Positions 20,401 through 26,961 of a stretch of DNA of 64,000 nucleotides are shown here, piece after piece. A program made the translations under genes and the position numbers. A model generated the notes under the pieces. That model was not told the origin of the DNA and did not search any database. It saw only the letters and a program-made list of their open reading frames with translations. Within the stretch, counting starts at the first letter, position 1. Each line of letters starts with the position of its first letter. This DNA comes from Flavobacterium sp. 9 (GTDB lineage Bacteria; Bacteroidota; Bacteroidia; Flavobacteriales; Flavobacteriaceae): assembly GCF_002754195.1 (NCBI RefSeq), contig NZ_PEEU01000001.1:310001-374000 (forward strand), given 5' to 3'.

Positions 20401-21340
20401 GTACAAACACAACACGGGATGCACCATTGCCATTTGTCCAGTCAATAGTTGCGTTTGTTGATGCGGTATTTGTAAAAAGAACATTCGTCGCCTGAATTGT
20501 TGGCAATCCCACATTTAAAACTCCGTTATTCGCCGCAAAAAAAACAGGATCAATGTTTATAGCACCTGAACCTGTACCTCCCCAAGTTCCCAGAGATGAA
20601 TTTGCTCCATTAAGTGATAAAAGAAATGTTGTATGAATAAATGCACCTAAGTCAGCAATTACGCCCAAACCAATAGACAAAGTATTGTTTACAGCAATTG
20701 CACCACTAAAAGTCTTAATTCCTGCACCAGACAACGTAAGGCTATGATATATATAAGTACCAACTGATTGGGCTACCAAACCATTATAATTTACTGTTCC
20801 AATATCTGGAATTAAAGAACCGCCGGTCATCGTACCGCCAATATTTAAAGTTCCAACGCCAGTGAAAGTAACATCGTTTTGAAGTACGGATCCTGTCATC
20901 GTAATACTTCCCACAATATTTGCAGTTCCAGTATCAATATTTAACTTACACTTTCTGGTATCATTTGCACCGCTCGCCATAACAATTCCTCCCGAAGATA
21001 AAGTCCCCGCACCCACATTAAGTGAAGTAATACCATTATCCACAGTTGGTGCAGAGAAATTAATCTCACCAATAACAGATAAAACTCCAGTTGGATTAAT
21101 AGTTAAATTACTTCCGGCTCCCAATGTAAGTGTAGCACAAGTTATTCCTGAGGTTGAGATTACAGGCTCATTAACTACAGCTGGAATAACAACATCATGT
21201 AAGGCTAATGGAGCAACTCCAAGACTCCAGTTTAAACCATTTTGCCATGCTGTACTTGTTGCGCCAGTCCAAGTGTTTGTCTGTCCATATCCAAAATTAA
21301 ACAAAAGCAACACCAGTATAAAAAGTATATTTTTATTCAT
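8456..21340 (-). CDS. giant T9SS type B adhesin with 27 MBG-type repeats
   Basis: The product is a 4294-residue secreted protein. In order: signal peptide ending GYGQ; a poly-beta region; an FN3-like unit (about 280-390); a LamG-like LWLDASNG domain (about 413-640); an IPT/TIG domain (about 815-900); seven FG-GAP/VCBS repeats with Ca-binding DxDxDGxxD loops (about 905-1280), enough for one beta-propeller; a second FN3-like unit; a cadherin-like sandwich; 17 MBG repeats (about 1603-2983); another cadherin-like region; 10 more MBG repeats (about 3190-4006); two cadherin-like units; and a type B sorting domain (4210-4294, SPNGDGKNDFW). The MBG unit is 81 residues with core KVYGDANPTLTV. It is likely exported by T9SS and displayed as a long surface fibre. 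Its ligand is unknown. Confidence 0.95.
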   Translation of the reverse strand: MNKNILFILVLLLFNFGYGQTNTWTGATSTAWQNGLNWSLGVAPLALHDVVIPAVVNEPVISTSGITCATLTLGAGSNLTINPTGVLSVIGEINFSAPTVDNGITSLNVGAGTLSSGGIVMASGANDTRKCKLNIDTGTANIVGSITMTGSVLQNDVTFTGVGTLNIGGTMTGGSLIPDIGTVNYNGLVAQSVGTYIYHSLTLSGAGIKTFSGAIAVNNTLSIGLGVIADLGAFIHTTFLLSLNGANSSLGTWGGTGSGAINIDPVFFAANNGVLNVGLPTIQATNVLFTNTASTNATIDWTNGNGASRVVFVHAGVGANPLPLNYFAYTANSIFGSGTQIGTSGWYCVYKGTGTTVNITGLLPSTTYQIMVIEFNGSIGNELHLTATSTENPVQVTTDTVSTSTVGPGGVITGLQLWLDASNGATAAGGNLTAWSDLAGINTFAVSATPPTVNNNAVNFHPTVQFNNTNSITTYPATQNLIGNTSITYVDAYGVFKENSSAGGTIIGSSSSGTNYGIAVFTQQSSRMYVASGKNSVHSSFAMTEYTNFHIFNMDTSIAGGTVGSLDGVNQTMAFGNGGNFSSLSVTPTVGTTNNRGNSSGWNHLQGQIAEVVVYNESTALQRLNIQSYLSLKYGIHKTDNYLAGNNTVIWDATANAAYHNDVFGIGQDDLSGLNQVISNSMNTGGGDGTGQSGKGNIVISNPSSLVNNGFLVIGHDTSALTETVIGSIKRVQRIWKVQSTGNPGTVSLSYDITGLTYSAQSAGNYILLVDPTGTGNFNGGSVVKYPGAAITGNKVSFNTVALPTGAVFSFQTGVAPPPIVTNFSPQTGPIGTTVTITGTNFGATIAENIVFFGAAQATVTAASATSLTVTVPAGATYKSISVINTSTVLVGYSLVPFITTFTPNKGNITIDDFEVKVDFSLTNNVTNVVIGDFDRDGKPDLAITDSNASSISILRNISTSGNISTGSFAAKVDFPVGNTPEGICIGDFDNDGKIDLAVTNYNSNTVSIIRNTSSGIGNIAFAASVNLTTDTNPNSIVAHDFDGDGKSDIITGNFNSNSISVFRNTSSGIGNIGFTAKTDLAVGTGPNGVSVGDFDGDNKMDVAVSLFNGQSVSVFRNISTTGIISFDNYISFPVTSSAYNVVVGDLNNDGKPDIACANNTVSVLNNTSSGIGNINFGPKVDFSTVDNIIDLDIGDLDGDGKLDLVATKANGGFVSVLRNTTVGTGSTVTFASKTDFAANPIVRRIKIGDLDGDGKDDIITANRTGNSISILRNNPLFAPTTQATNVVFTATTGTTTTASWANGNGSSRAVFMYAGATGSPLPVDLTVYTANAAFGTGTQIGTSGWYCVYNGTGTAVNITGLNPATIYRVMVVERNGSAGDEMYLSTVGTGNPAGVITLNNVATLSNLTISQGTLTPVFATGTTIYTATVANAVTSLTVTPATTDPNAVVKVDGVTVASGSPSGAIALAVGPNIITTVVTAQDGTTIGTYTITVTRTAPPTIVATGTVAALSTIYGTPSASATFNVSGTDMFAGILVTAPSGFEVSTDNITFTNTVTVGAPGIIVSTPVYIRLKGTTPAGSYLGDVVLSSTGATTVNFAIVSSTVNKAPLTITAADKTKVYGDANPTLTVNYAGFVNGDTSTNLTTLASATTTATANSGIGTYPITPSGAVSSNYTFTYINGNLTITAASLTFTADDKTRVYGAANPTFTGTYNGFVNGDTEASITTPPIYNTTAVVGSGIGDYPITPSGAVSPNYIINYVNGNLSVTKATLTITAVDKTKVYGDANPTLTVTYSGFANGESETDLVTPPTITTTATTASAVGSYPIVASAAVDDNYTFTYVNGNLEITKAALTITAVDKTKVYGDANPTLTVTYSGFANGESATDLVTPPTITTTATTASAVGSYPIVASAAVDDNYTFTYVNGNLEITKAALTITAVDKTKVYGDANPTLTVTYSGFANGESETDLVTPPTITTTATTASAVGLYPIVASAAVDDNYTFTYVNGNLEITKAALTITAVDKTKVYGDANPTLTVTYSGFANGESATDLVTQPTITTTATTASAVGSYPIVASAAVDDNYAFIYVNGNLEITKAALTITAVDKTKVYGDANPTLTVTYSGFTNGESATDLVTQPTITTTATTASAVGSYPIVASAAVDDNYTFTYVNGNLEITKAALTITAVDKTKVYGDANPTLTVTYSGFANGESATDLVTQPTITTTATTASAVGSYPIVASAAVDDNYTFTYVNGNLEITKAALTITAVDKTKVYGDANPTLTVTYSGFANGESETDLVTQPTIATTATTASAVGSYPIVASAAADDNYTFTYVNGNLDITKAALTITAVDKTKVYGDANPTLTVTYSGFANGESATDLVTPPTITTTAIATSPVGTYPITASGAASTNYTFTYVAGSLAVTPVTLTITADNQTKVYGDANPTLTVTYSGFANGESATDLLTLPTITTTAIATSPVGTYPITASGAASTNYTFSYVAGSLAVTPVTLTITADNQTKVYGDANPALTVTYSGFVNGDSATSLTTAPTITTTAIATSPVGTYPITASGAASTNYTFSYVAGSLAVTPVTLTITADNQTKVYGDANPALTVTYSGFVNGDSATSLTTAPTITTTAIATSPVGTYPITASGAASTNYTFTYVAGSLAVTPVTLTITADNQTKVYGDANPALTVTYSGFVNGDSATSLTTAPTITTTATVTSPVGTYPITASGAASTNYTFSYVAGSLAVTPVTLTITANNQTKVYGDANPTLTVTYSGFVNGDSATSLTTAPTITTTAIATSPVGTYPITASGAVSTNYTFSYVAGSLAVTPVTLTITADNQTKVYGDVNPTLTVTYSGFVNGDSATSLTTAPTITTTAIATSPVGTYPITASGAASTNYTFSYVAGNLEVTKAVLTITADNKTKSFGDVNPTLTATYSGFANGDTQTSLTTLATITTTAITTSPVGLYPITATGAVSVNYSFSYVSGVLEVLPLTDALLTNLSISQGTLTPVFAITTKNYTATVANAITSLTVTPVTQDADATVTVNGVPVISGNASGAIALAVGTNTITTIVTAQDGITTETYTVVVTRTAPPTIVTTGTLSALTTTYGTASTSGTFNVSGSDMLAGILVTAPSGFEVSTDNSTFTNTVTVGTLGIIASTPVYIRLKGNIAAGSYSGDIVLTSNNALTVNVATISSTVSPATLTVTADDKTKVYGDANPTLTVSYAGFVNGDTVTSLTTAPSVSTTALLGSGVGFYPITATGAVNPNYTFTYVNGNLLINTASLTVTADNQTKTYGSANPTFTVAYSGFVNGDTETVLLIPATVTTTADTSSPVGVYPLTVSGAIAVNYTMSFTTGSTLTITKAALTITADDKNKVYGDANPALTVTYSGFANGESATDLVTQPTITTTATTASAVGSYPIVASAAVDDNYAFTYVNGNLEITKAALTITAVDKTKIYGDANPALTVTYSGFTNGESETDLVTQPTITTTATTASAVGSYPIVASAAVDDNYAFTYVNGNLAVTTSTLTITADDQSKTYGSANPSLTASYTGFVNGDTSASLDTPATLSTIAVTGSPVGSYPIVASGALDSNYTITFVNGNLALTTATLTITADDQTKTYGSANPALTASYTGFVNGDTAASLDTPATLSTIAVAGSPVGSYPIVASGALDSNYTITFVNGNLAVTTATLTITADDKTKTYGSANPALTASYTGFVNGDTAASLDTPGTLSTIAVTGSPVGSYPIVASGALDSNYTITFVNGNLAVTKATLTITADDQTKTYGSANPTLTASYTGFVNGDTAASLDTPATLSTIAVAGSPVGSYPIVASGALDSNYTITFVNGNLAVTTATLTITADDKSKTYGSANPALTASYTGFVNGDTSASLDTPATLSTIAVTGSPVGSYPIVASGALDSNYTITFVKGNLAVTTATLTITADDKSKTYGSANPALTASYSGFVNGDTSASLDTPTVLSTIANTTSSIGSYPIVASGAIDSNYAITFVSGVLTVTPSVLSNVNLASLSINSGLLNPAFSPDTLLYNVNVGNDIHTETITVSSEDPLATIKINGITIVNGGSLTPVSLVTGINKMVVTVTSPDGLVTKTYILNIIKASSDIATLSNLSISNGVLEPAFESDVKDYTAAVKYDVASITVIPIVTDLNAHITVNGVAVANATASTPIPLNPGENIIKTVVTAEDGTTTETYTITVYKAVAPDKVTANNILSPNGDGKNDFWEIKDILLYPNNSVTVYDRAGRIVYSKKSYSNDWGGLFDGSPLNNDTYYYLIDLGDALPKIKGFITIIRD
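9320..11770 (-). repeat. MBG repeat zone 2 (10 units) within the adhesin gene
   Basis: Ten units of about 243 bp. The last six (about 9330-10790) form one near-identical subfamily with KTYGSANPALTASY and GDTAASLDTP. The four before it in the protein are more varied. Confidence 0.85.
12390..16535 (-). repeat. MBG repeat zone 1 (17 units) within the adhesin gene
   Basis: Seventeen units of about 243 bp. Two homogenised blocks stand out: about 14340-16040 (KVYGDANPTLTV with NGESATDLV) and about 12640-14340 (ADNQTKVYGD with NGDSATSLTTAP). Units within a block are almost identical at DNA level. Confidence 0.85.
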
Positions 21341-21483
21341 ATTATTCGATTTTAAATTCTAGAAAAAGGGGAACAATAATGCAATAACTTGTCGATCAAA
21401 ATTTAATTTTGACAAACAGTTTTCTTATTTTAAAAAAGGGAAAACAACATTTTAAACAATGTGATTATTTGCTAAAAGTTGCC

Positions 21484-21921
21484 TTAAATAGGAGTGTAAA
21501 AATGTGCGGTGGCAGATATATAGCCAAAAACAGAAATAGTATTTATAGCGTACTTTTCTATTCTTAAAGCTGATAGTTTATCAGCACAATTACCAATATC
21601 TGCTATGGAAAAATTAATTTTAGAAATTGTATTATCTGTATTGACATCAGCTTTCCTTGGCGGAAAAAAAACAAGAAATGATATCTTTGAAAATCTAACT
21701 AATTTAGTCTCAAAAGTCATATCCCATCCATGTTCGAAAACATTATGAACAGAAACAGCAAATACCGAATTCGGAATAAAAGCTACTTTGAAATTAGCTC
21801 GAGAAGTATCTGGAAATATCACGTTATTACTTCCAAATGAACTTTGAAAAGTTACGAATAATGATACCCAACAAATAAATAATGTTACCCTCATAAGAGG
21901 AAAAGTAAATCTTCTACCCAT
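21484..21921 (-). CDS. secreted hypothetical protein
   Basis: This 145-residue frame begins with a hydrophobic signal-like segment (RVTLFICWVSLFVTF). An alternative ATG at 21894 would start closer to it. The rest is beta-rich (FKVAFIPNSVFAVSVHN, ISATAHFYTPI) with no domain I recognise. It lies 143 bp upstream of the giant adhesin on the same strand, so cotranscription is possible, perhaps as an accessory surface protein. Coding status is moderately supported by length and signal peptide only. Confidence 0.5.
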   Translation of the reverse strand: MGRRFTFPLMRVTLFICWVSLFVTFQSSFGSNNVIFPDTSRANFKVAFIPNSVFAVSVHNVFEHGWDMTFETKLVRFSKISFLVFFPPRKADVNTDNTISKINFSIADIGNCADKLSALRIEKYAINTISVFGYISATAHFYTPI

Positions 21922-21991
21922 ACCAACCAGTATTAAAGTTTAATAAAAATGTGCTTTTAAACAGCCGTTTTAAGGAATAAACACAAAAGAT

Positions 21992-22015
21992 TGTTTCATT
22001 TTATAAAATGAAACA
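21992..22015. promoter_or_regulatory. 24-bp perfect palindrome between divergent genes
   Basis: The half-site TGTTTCATTTTA is followed directly by its exact complement. It lies between the divergent 21484-21921 gene and the ankyrin gene, where a terminator is not needed, so an operator is more likely. Confidence 0.5.
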
Positions 22016-22189
22016 TCATATTTTATTGTGCAACAATTATAAAATAAAATTTCGTTACGGAAACAACGCTTTTATTTGAGGTAAAAATTTTAGTACAAAA
22101 TCAAAACAAAGTCAAAGTATTATTAGAAGAATTAAAACATTGATAAGATTAAAAAATCATTAGAAATGGGCTTTCTTTCCTAAATAAAA

Positions 22190-22219
22190 TTGATTTACTA
22201 ATATTATTTTTTACATTTG
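22190..22219 (+). promoter_or_regulatory. promoter of the ankyrin gene
   Basis: TTG (22190-22192), a 19-bp spacer and TACATTTG (22212-22219) match the Bacteroidota consensus TTG-N17-19-TAnnTTTG exactly. The implied leader is about 85 nt. Confidence 0.7.
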
Positions 22220-22308
22220 CGCTATTTTTAATTATTCTAAATAGATCTTTTTAAAATAAAATATTCTATTAGAAAAGTAAATCAACTGTCAAACAAAAAT
22301 ACCTCAAT

Positions 22309-23787
22309 ATGAAAAAGAACTTATTTCTTTCTTTCGCATTAGCTGCCACTTTATTTGTTAGTGCTCAGCAAAAAAATACTTTATTAGAAGCTTCTTTTTG
22401 GAAAACTACTCCGGATGTGACAACAGTTCAGGCTGAAATTGCCAAAGGAAACAGCGCTTCTGAAGCTAATGCAAATGCATTTGATGTTACCACTCTTGCT
22501 ATCAATAATGATGCACCACTGGCAACTATAAAATTCTTATTGGACCAACCCGGAAATCCATTAAATAAAATGACGCACGACAATCGTATTTATTTACACT
22601 GGGCGGCATACAGAGGAAATATTGATTTAACACAATACCTTATTACTAAAGGTTCAGATGTTAATCTTGAAGACAGCCACGGCACTACTCCACTTGCTTT
22701 TGCAGCTTCTAACGGACAAACTAATCCGGCACTTTACGAGCTTTTTTTCAAAGCAGGAATAGATCCGAAGAAAAAATATAATGATGGTTCAAATCTATTA
22801 TTAATGGCAATTCCAGCAGATAAAGATCTTGTTTTGACAGATTATCTTATCACAAAAGGATTGTCTCTTAAAGATGTTGATACTAACGGAAGTACAGCTT
22901 TTGATTATGCTGCAAGAACTGGAAATATTGTGCTTTTAAAAAAATTACTAGACAAAAAAGTAAAATATACAGACAATGCACTTTTGATTGCAAGTCAGGG
23001 AAATCGTAGAGAAACAACTTCGCTTGACGCCTATAAATTTTTAGTTGAAGAGGTAAAAATAAAAGCTACAGCTACAAATAAATCGGGAGAAAACGTATTA
23101 CATTTTCTGGCAACAAAACCAAATCAGAAAGATATTATTGCTTACTTTCTATCAAAAGGTGTTGACGTAAACAAAGTAAACAACGAAGGAAATACACCTT
23201 TTATGCTTGCTGCCGGAGCCAGAGAAAATGGTGCTTTAGAGCAACTATTGGCAACAGCTAAAAATGTTAATCTGCAAAATACAAAAGGAGAATCGGCTTT
23301 GACAATTGCTGTAAAATCAGGAACTCCAGAAGCAGTTTCGGCACTTTTAGTAAAAGGCGCAGATGTTAAAGTAACTGATAAAGACGGAAACAATTTAGGC
23401 GTTTATTTAGTACAATCTTTCAGACCAGGACCAAAACAAGAATCTTTTGATGCTAAAGTAAAATTACTTCAGGAAAAAGGATTAGATCTTGCTGCCGCTC
23501 AAAAAGACGGAAGTACTTTATATCATTTTGCTGTTGCCAAAAACGAATTATCTTTGGTAAAAAAATTAGCCGACTTAAAAATTGATGTTAATGCTAAAAA
23601 CAAAGACGGAATGACAGCGCTTCACAAAGCTGCAATGGTTGCAAAAGACGATGCGATCTTAAAATACCTAATTTCGATTGGCGCTAAAAAAGAAATTACA
23701 ACAGAATTTGACGAAAGTGCTTATGCTTTAGCAAAAGAAAACGAGTCATTGACAAAACAAAATATATCAATAGAATTTTTAAAATAG
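22309..23787 (+). CDS. secreted ankyrin-repeat protein
   Basis: The 492-residue protein has a signal peptide (MKKNLFLSFALAATLFVSAQ) and is otherwise almost wholly ankyrin repeats. Recognisable units include NRIYLHWAAYRGNIDLTQYLITKG, GTTPLAFAASNGQ, GNTPFMLAAGAREN and GMTALHKAAMVAKDDAILKYL. There are roughly ten helix pairs. Ankyrin arrays are protein-binding scaffolds; here the signal peptide places it in the periplasm or outside. It heads a same-strand run of DUF2271, PepSY-reductase and ApbE genes and has a clear promoter, so it probably belongs to that system, possibly as a binding partner of the flavoprotein. That role is inference. Confidence 0.9.
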   Translation: MKKNLFLSFALAATLFVSAQQKNTLLEASFWKTTPDVTTVQAEIAKGNSASEANANAFDVTTLAINNDAPLATIKFLLDQPGNPLNKMTHDNRIYLHWAAYRGNIDLTQYLITKGSDVNLEDSHGTTPLAFAASNGQTNPALYELFFKAGIDPKKKYNDGSNLLLMAIPADKDLVLTDYLITKGLSLKDVDTNGSTAFDYAARTGNIVLLKKLLDKKVKYTDNALLIASQGNRRETTSLDAYKFLVEEVKIKATATNKSGENVLHFLATKPNQKDIIAYFLSKGVDVNKVNNEGNTPFMLAAGARENGALEQLLATAKNVNLQNTKGESALTIAVKSGTPEAVSALLVKGADVKVTDKDGNNLGVYLVQSFRPGPKQESFDAKVKLLQEKGLDLAAAQKDGSTLYHFAVAKNELSLVKKLADLKIDVNAKNKDGMTALHKAAMVAKDDAILKYLISIGAKKEITTEFDESAYALAKENESLTKQNISIEFLK

Positions 23788-23868
23788 CAGTCTTATAAAT
23801 TCCAAATTCCAATCCGATTAAAATCTAAAATCTATCCCGAGGCTTCGGGACTAAAATCTAAAATAAGA

Positions 23869-24348
23869 ATGAAATCAATATTCAAAATAGCACTTACAGC
23901 TTCATTAATCTGCCTAATTTCATTTCAGGCTTCGGCACAAAGCAAATACAAATGTATGCTTCAAATGGCAAATTATATGGGAGAAGGCGCTTATATCGTA
24001 GTTTCGCTAATCAATCCAAAAGGAGAATACGAAAAAACACTTTATGTAATGGGCGACGATAAAAAATGGTACAAATCATTGAAAGAATGGAATAAATTTC
24101 AAGCTCAGAAACATGAAGATATCAGCGCAAAAACCGGAGCTTCTGTAACTGGTGGAGATCGCAGCATTACAACAATAGAAATTGAAGATTCTAAAATCAA
24201 TAAAGGATATAAATTAAGATTTGAATCAGCAGTAGAAGATCAAAAATACCATGTAAATGACGTTGAAATTCCACTTACAACCGAAGGTCTTGCTGACAAA
24301 ACAGAAGGAAAAGGTTATATAAGATATGTGAGATTAAACAAGATTTAA
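23869..24348 (+). CDS. DUF2271 domain secreted protein, candidate ApbE flavinylation substrate
   Basis: This 159-residue protein has a signal peptide ending SAQ (about residue 24) and a compact beta-rich body of the DUF2271 type (YIVVSLINPKGEYEKTLYVMGDDKKWY). The segment TGAS (Thr89-Gly90-Ala91-Ser92), followed by VTGG, resembles the [S/T]GA[T/S] core that ApbE modifies with FMN. The preceding Asp is at -5 relative to Thr89 rather than the usual -3. It lies in the same run as a PepSY-flavodoxin reductase and an ApbE. A role as a periplasmic FMN carrier is therefore attractive, but it rests on motif and context only. Confidence 0.8.
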   Translation: MKSIFKIALTASLICLISFQASAQSKYKCMLQMANYMGEGAYIVVSLINPKGEYEKTLYVMGDDKKWYKSLKEWNKFQAQKHEDISAKTGASVTGGDRSITTIEIEDSKINKGYKLRFESAVEDQKYHVNDVEIPLTTEGLADKTEGKGYIRYVRLNKI

Positions 24349-24372
24349 TACTTTATCATAATAAGCACAATA

Positions 24373-24476
24373 TTGTCATCCCGAGGAACGAGGGATCTCC
24401 GCAAGAAACTCCGCAAAGTAAGTTATCAATCTTTGTCGAGCTACTCACGGAGATCCCTCGTTCCTCGGGATGACAA
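24373..24476. repeat. 104-bp element with perfect 29-bp inverted ends inside the operon
   Basis: The arms 24373-24401 and 24448-24476 are exact reverse complements with core CCCGAGGAACGAGGGATCTC. It sits between the DUF2271 and PepSY-reductase genes. The core is related to the GAGGAACGAAGCAA family. Confidence 0.85.
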
Positions 24477-24520
24477 ATAAAAATTAAAACACATTTTGAT
24501 TACCTTTTAGCTTACACTCC

Positions 24521-26710
24521 ATGACTCTTTCTTTTTGGCGTTACACACACTTAGCTTTGGCTTTGTTTTCTTCTTTATTTTTATTGCTGGCATCTGTAAC
24601 GGGTATTATTTTGGCAATAGATGCCGTTCAGGAAAAAACAAATCCATACAAAGTAGAAAATTTTGATTCCATAACTTTAGGAGAAACATTACCCGTCTTA
24701 AAAAAGTCATATTCTGAAATTACAGAGTTAAGCGTCGATTACAATCAATTTGTAACATTACAGGCAATTGATCAGGACGGAAACGATATCAATGCCTACA
24801 TCAATCCTAAAACTGGTAAAGCTTTAGGAAAACCAGTAAAAAAAAGCGAATTCATACAATGGGTAACCAGCTTGCATCGTTCCTTATTTCTTCATGAAAC
24901 GGGACGTTTTTTTGTTGGAGTAATTTCTTTTTTATTAGTATTAATTGCGATTTCGGGTTTTGCACTTGTACTTAACAGACAAAGGGGAATTCGCAATTTC
25001 TTTTCGAAAGTAATAAAAGAATATTTTGCACAATATTATCACGTTGTTTTAGGAAGATTGGCTTTAATTCCAATTTTGATTATTGCACTTACCGGAACCT
25101 ATTTATCCCTGGAAAGATTTAATTTTTTCATGGGTGAAAAGAAAGAAAAGCAAAAAACAGAATCTGTAGCGCCAACCCAAAAAGGTGCAGCAATAAATAT
25201 TTTCAAAACGACACTTTTATCAGATGTCAAAAAAATCGAATTTCCTTTTACAGATGATCCTGAAGAATATTATATCATTGAATTAAAAGACAGAGAAGTT
25301 GAAGTTAATCAGGTTACAGGCGCAGTAATTACAGAGAAACGTTCGCCAATGACTGCTCAATTTGCTGATTTAAGCCTTGATCTTCACACAGGTAGAATAA
25401 ACGGAATCTGGGCTGTAATTCTTGCCATTGCCTGCGTTAATATTCTCTTTTTTATCTATTCCGGATTTGCAATTACTTTAAAAAGAAGGTCAAGCCGAAT
25501 TAAAAATAAATTTAATGCCAACGAAAGTAAGTATATTTTACTGGCAGGTTCTGAAAACGGAAGTACTTTACGCTTTGCAAATGCAATTCAGAAACAATTA
25601 ATTGATCGTGGCGAAAAAGCCCACATCGCTCAATTGAATCAATATAAAGTTTTTCCAAAAGCCGAACATATTATTGTGTTTTCTTCAACTCACGGATTGG
25701 GTGATGCACCTTCTAACGGAAATAAATTTTTATCTCTTTTAAAGAAATACGATCAACAACAGAAAATCAAATTTTCGGTAGTTGGTTTTGGTTCGAAAGC
25801 TTATCCGGATTTTTGTGGTTTTGCAGTTGAAATTGATGAGCTTTTGGCAGCCCAAACTTGGGCAGAACGCTTTTTAGAATTACAAACCGTAAACGATAAA
25901 TCGGCGGAAGAATTTGTAGAGTGGATTAAACTTTGGAGTACCAAAACAGAAATCCCATTATCGACAACGCCTTCATTATACAATCACGCGCCAAAAGGTT
26001 TATCAAAACTAATGGTTTTAGACAAAACATTGGTTTCAGAATTCGAACAAACCTTTCTGGTTACGTTACGCGCCAATATGAGAACCAAATTTACTTCTGG
26101 AGATTTGTTGGCAATTTATCCTGCAAATGATACCAGAGAACGTCTTTATTCAATTGGAAATCATACCGGAAATATTCAATTGGTTGTAAAATTACATCCA
26201 CACGGATTAGGTTCCGGATTCCTAAATAATCTTGAACCCGGAAATACAATTAAAGCCAGAATAATTAATAATGGAGCTTTTCATTTTCCAAAAAAAGCCT
26301 CAAAAGTAGCCTTAATCTCAAACGGAACAGGTATTGCGCCTTTTCTGGGAATGATCGAACAAAACAAGAAAAAGATCGAAACTCATTTATATTCCGGTTT
26401 CCGAATGGAGACTGAAATGGTTTTAGGATATAAAAATTTCACATCGGAAATGATTGAAAAGAAACAGCTTCATAATTTTCATTTGGCATTATCACGCGAA
26501 TCAAATCAGTTTTATGTAATGGATTTAATCAATCGCGATGCAGCCTTTTTCACTGATTTATTACAGCAAAACGGAGTAATTATGATTTGTGGTTCTCTTG
26601 CAATGCAAAAAGATGTAGAATCAATTTTGGATAATTTGTGTCTCGCAAAAAAGATGAAAAGTATTTCTGAATATAAAGAAAATGGTCAAATTTTAACTGA
26701 TTGTTATTAA
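24521..26710 (+). CDS. PepSY-TM / flavodoxin / FAD-NAD(P)H reductase fusion
   Basis: The protein is a 729-residue inner-membrane flavoprotein. A PepSY-type membrane part has TM segments at about 10-35, 130-150, 175-195 and 298-318, with periplasmic loops between them. A flavodoxin-like domain follows (about 338-475; GSENGSTLRFA for FMN phosphate, SSTHGLGDAPSN). The C-terminus is a ferredoxin-reductase-like module (RLYSIGNH for FAD; ISNGTGIAPFLGM and MICGSLAMQKDVE for NAD(P)H), as in sulfite-reductase flavoprotein subunits. The expected role is to move electrons from cytoplasmic NAD(P)H across the membrane, here probably to the secreted flavoprotein. Related fusions are also linked to siderophore iron reduction. 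The start at 24521 precedes TM1 directly. Confidence 0.92.
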   Translation: MTLSFWRYTHLALALFSSLFLLLASVTGIILAIDAVQEKTNPYKVENFDSITLGETLPVLKKSYSEITELSVDYNQFVTLQAIDQDGNDINAYINPKTGKALGKPVKKSEFIQWVTSLHRSLFLHETGRFFVGVISFLLVLIAISGFALVLNRQRGIRNFFSKVIKEYFAQYYHVVLGRLALIPILIIALTGTYLSLERFNFFMGEKKEKQKTESVAPTQKGAAINIFKTTLLSDVKKIEFPFTDDPEEYYIIELKDREVEVNQVTGAVITEKRSPMTAQFADLSLDLHTGRINGIWAVILAIACVNILFFIYSGFAITLKRRSSRIKNKFNANESKYILLAGSENGSTLRFANAIQKQLIDRGEKAHIAQLNQYKVFPKAEHIIVFSSTHGLGDAPSNGNKFLSLLKKYDQQQKIKFSVVGFGSKAYPDFCGFAVEIDELLAAQTWAERFLELQTVNDKSAEEFVEWIKLWSTKTEIPLSTTPSLYNHAPKGLSKLMVLDKTLVSEFEQTFLVTLRANMRTKFTSGDLLAIYPANDTRERLYSIGNHTGNIQLVVKLHPHGLGSGFLNNLEPGNTIKARIINNGAFHFPKKASKVALISNGTGIAPFLGMIEQNKKKIETHLYSGFRMETEMVLGYKNFTSEMIEKKQLHNFHLALSRESNQFYVMDLINRDAAFFTDLLQQNGVIMICGSLAMQKDVESILDNLCLAKKMKSISEYKENGQILTDCY

Positions 26711-26780
26711 GCGGGATCTTAGATTTTAGATTGTTGATTTTAGATTATAGATTTAGGGTTGTAAATAGTCTATTCCATAA

Positions 26781-26935
26781 GTCCCATCGGGACAACATAT
26801 TTATAGAAAATTAGAATGCGTTCAACAAAACCCCATCGGGGTGACATATCTTTACAATCAATATGTAAATATCGCTCCGTTGGAGCTTTAAACCTAATGC
26901 ATCATTTGTCTATAAATATTTTGCTCCGCTGGAGC
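26781..26935. repeat. cluster of four short palindromes
   Basis: GTCCCATCGGGAC (26781-26793), CCCCATCGGGG (26831-26841), GCTCCGTTGGAGC (26874-26886) and GCTCCGCTGGAGC (26923-26935) lie between the reductase and ApbE genes. They resemble the REP hairpins around the transposase at 41 kb in design but not in exact sequence. Confidence 0.7.
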
Positions 26936-26961
26936 TTTAATAAAATTTCTTTTAAAATATC

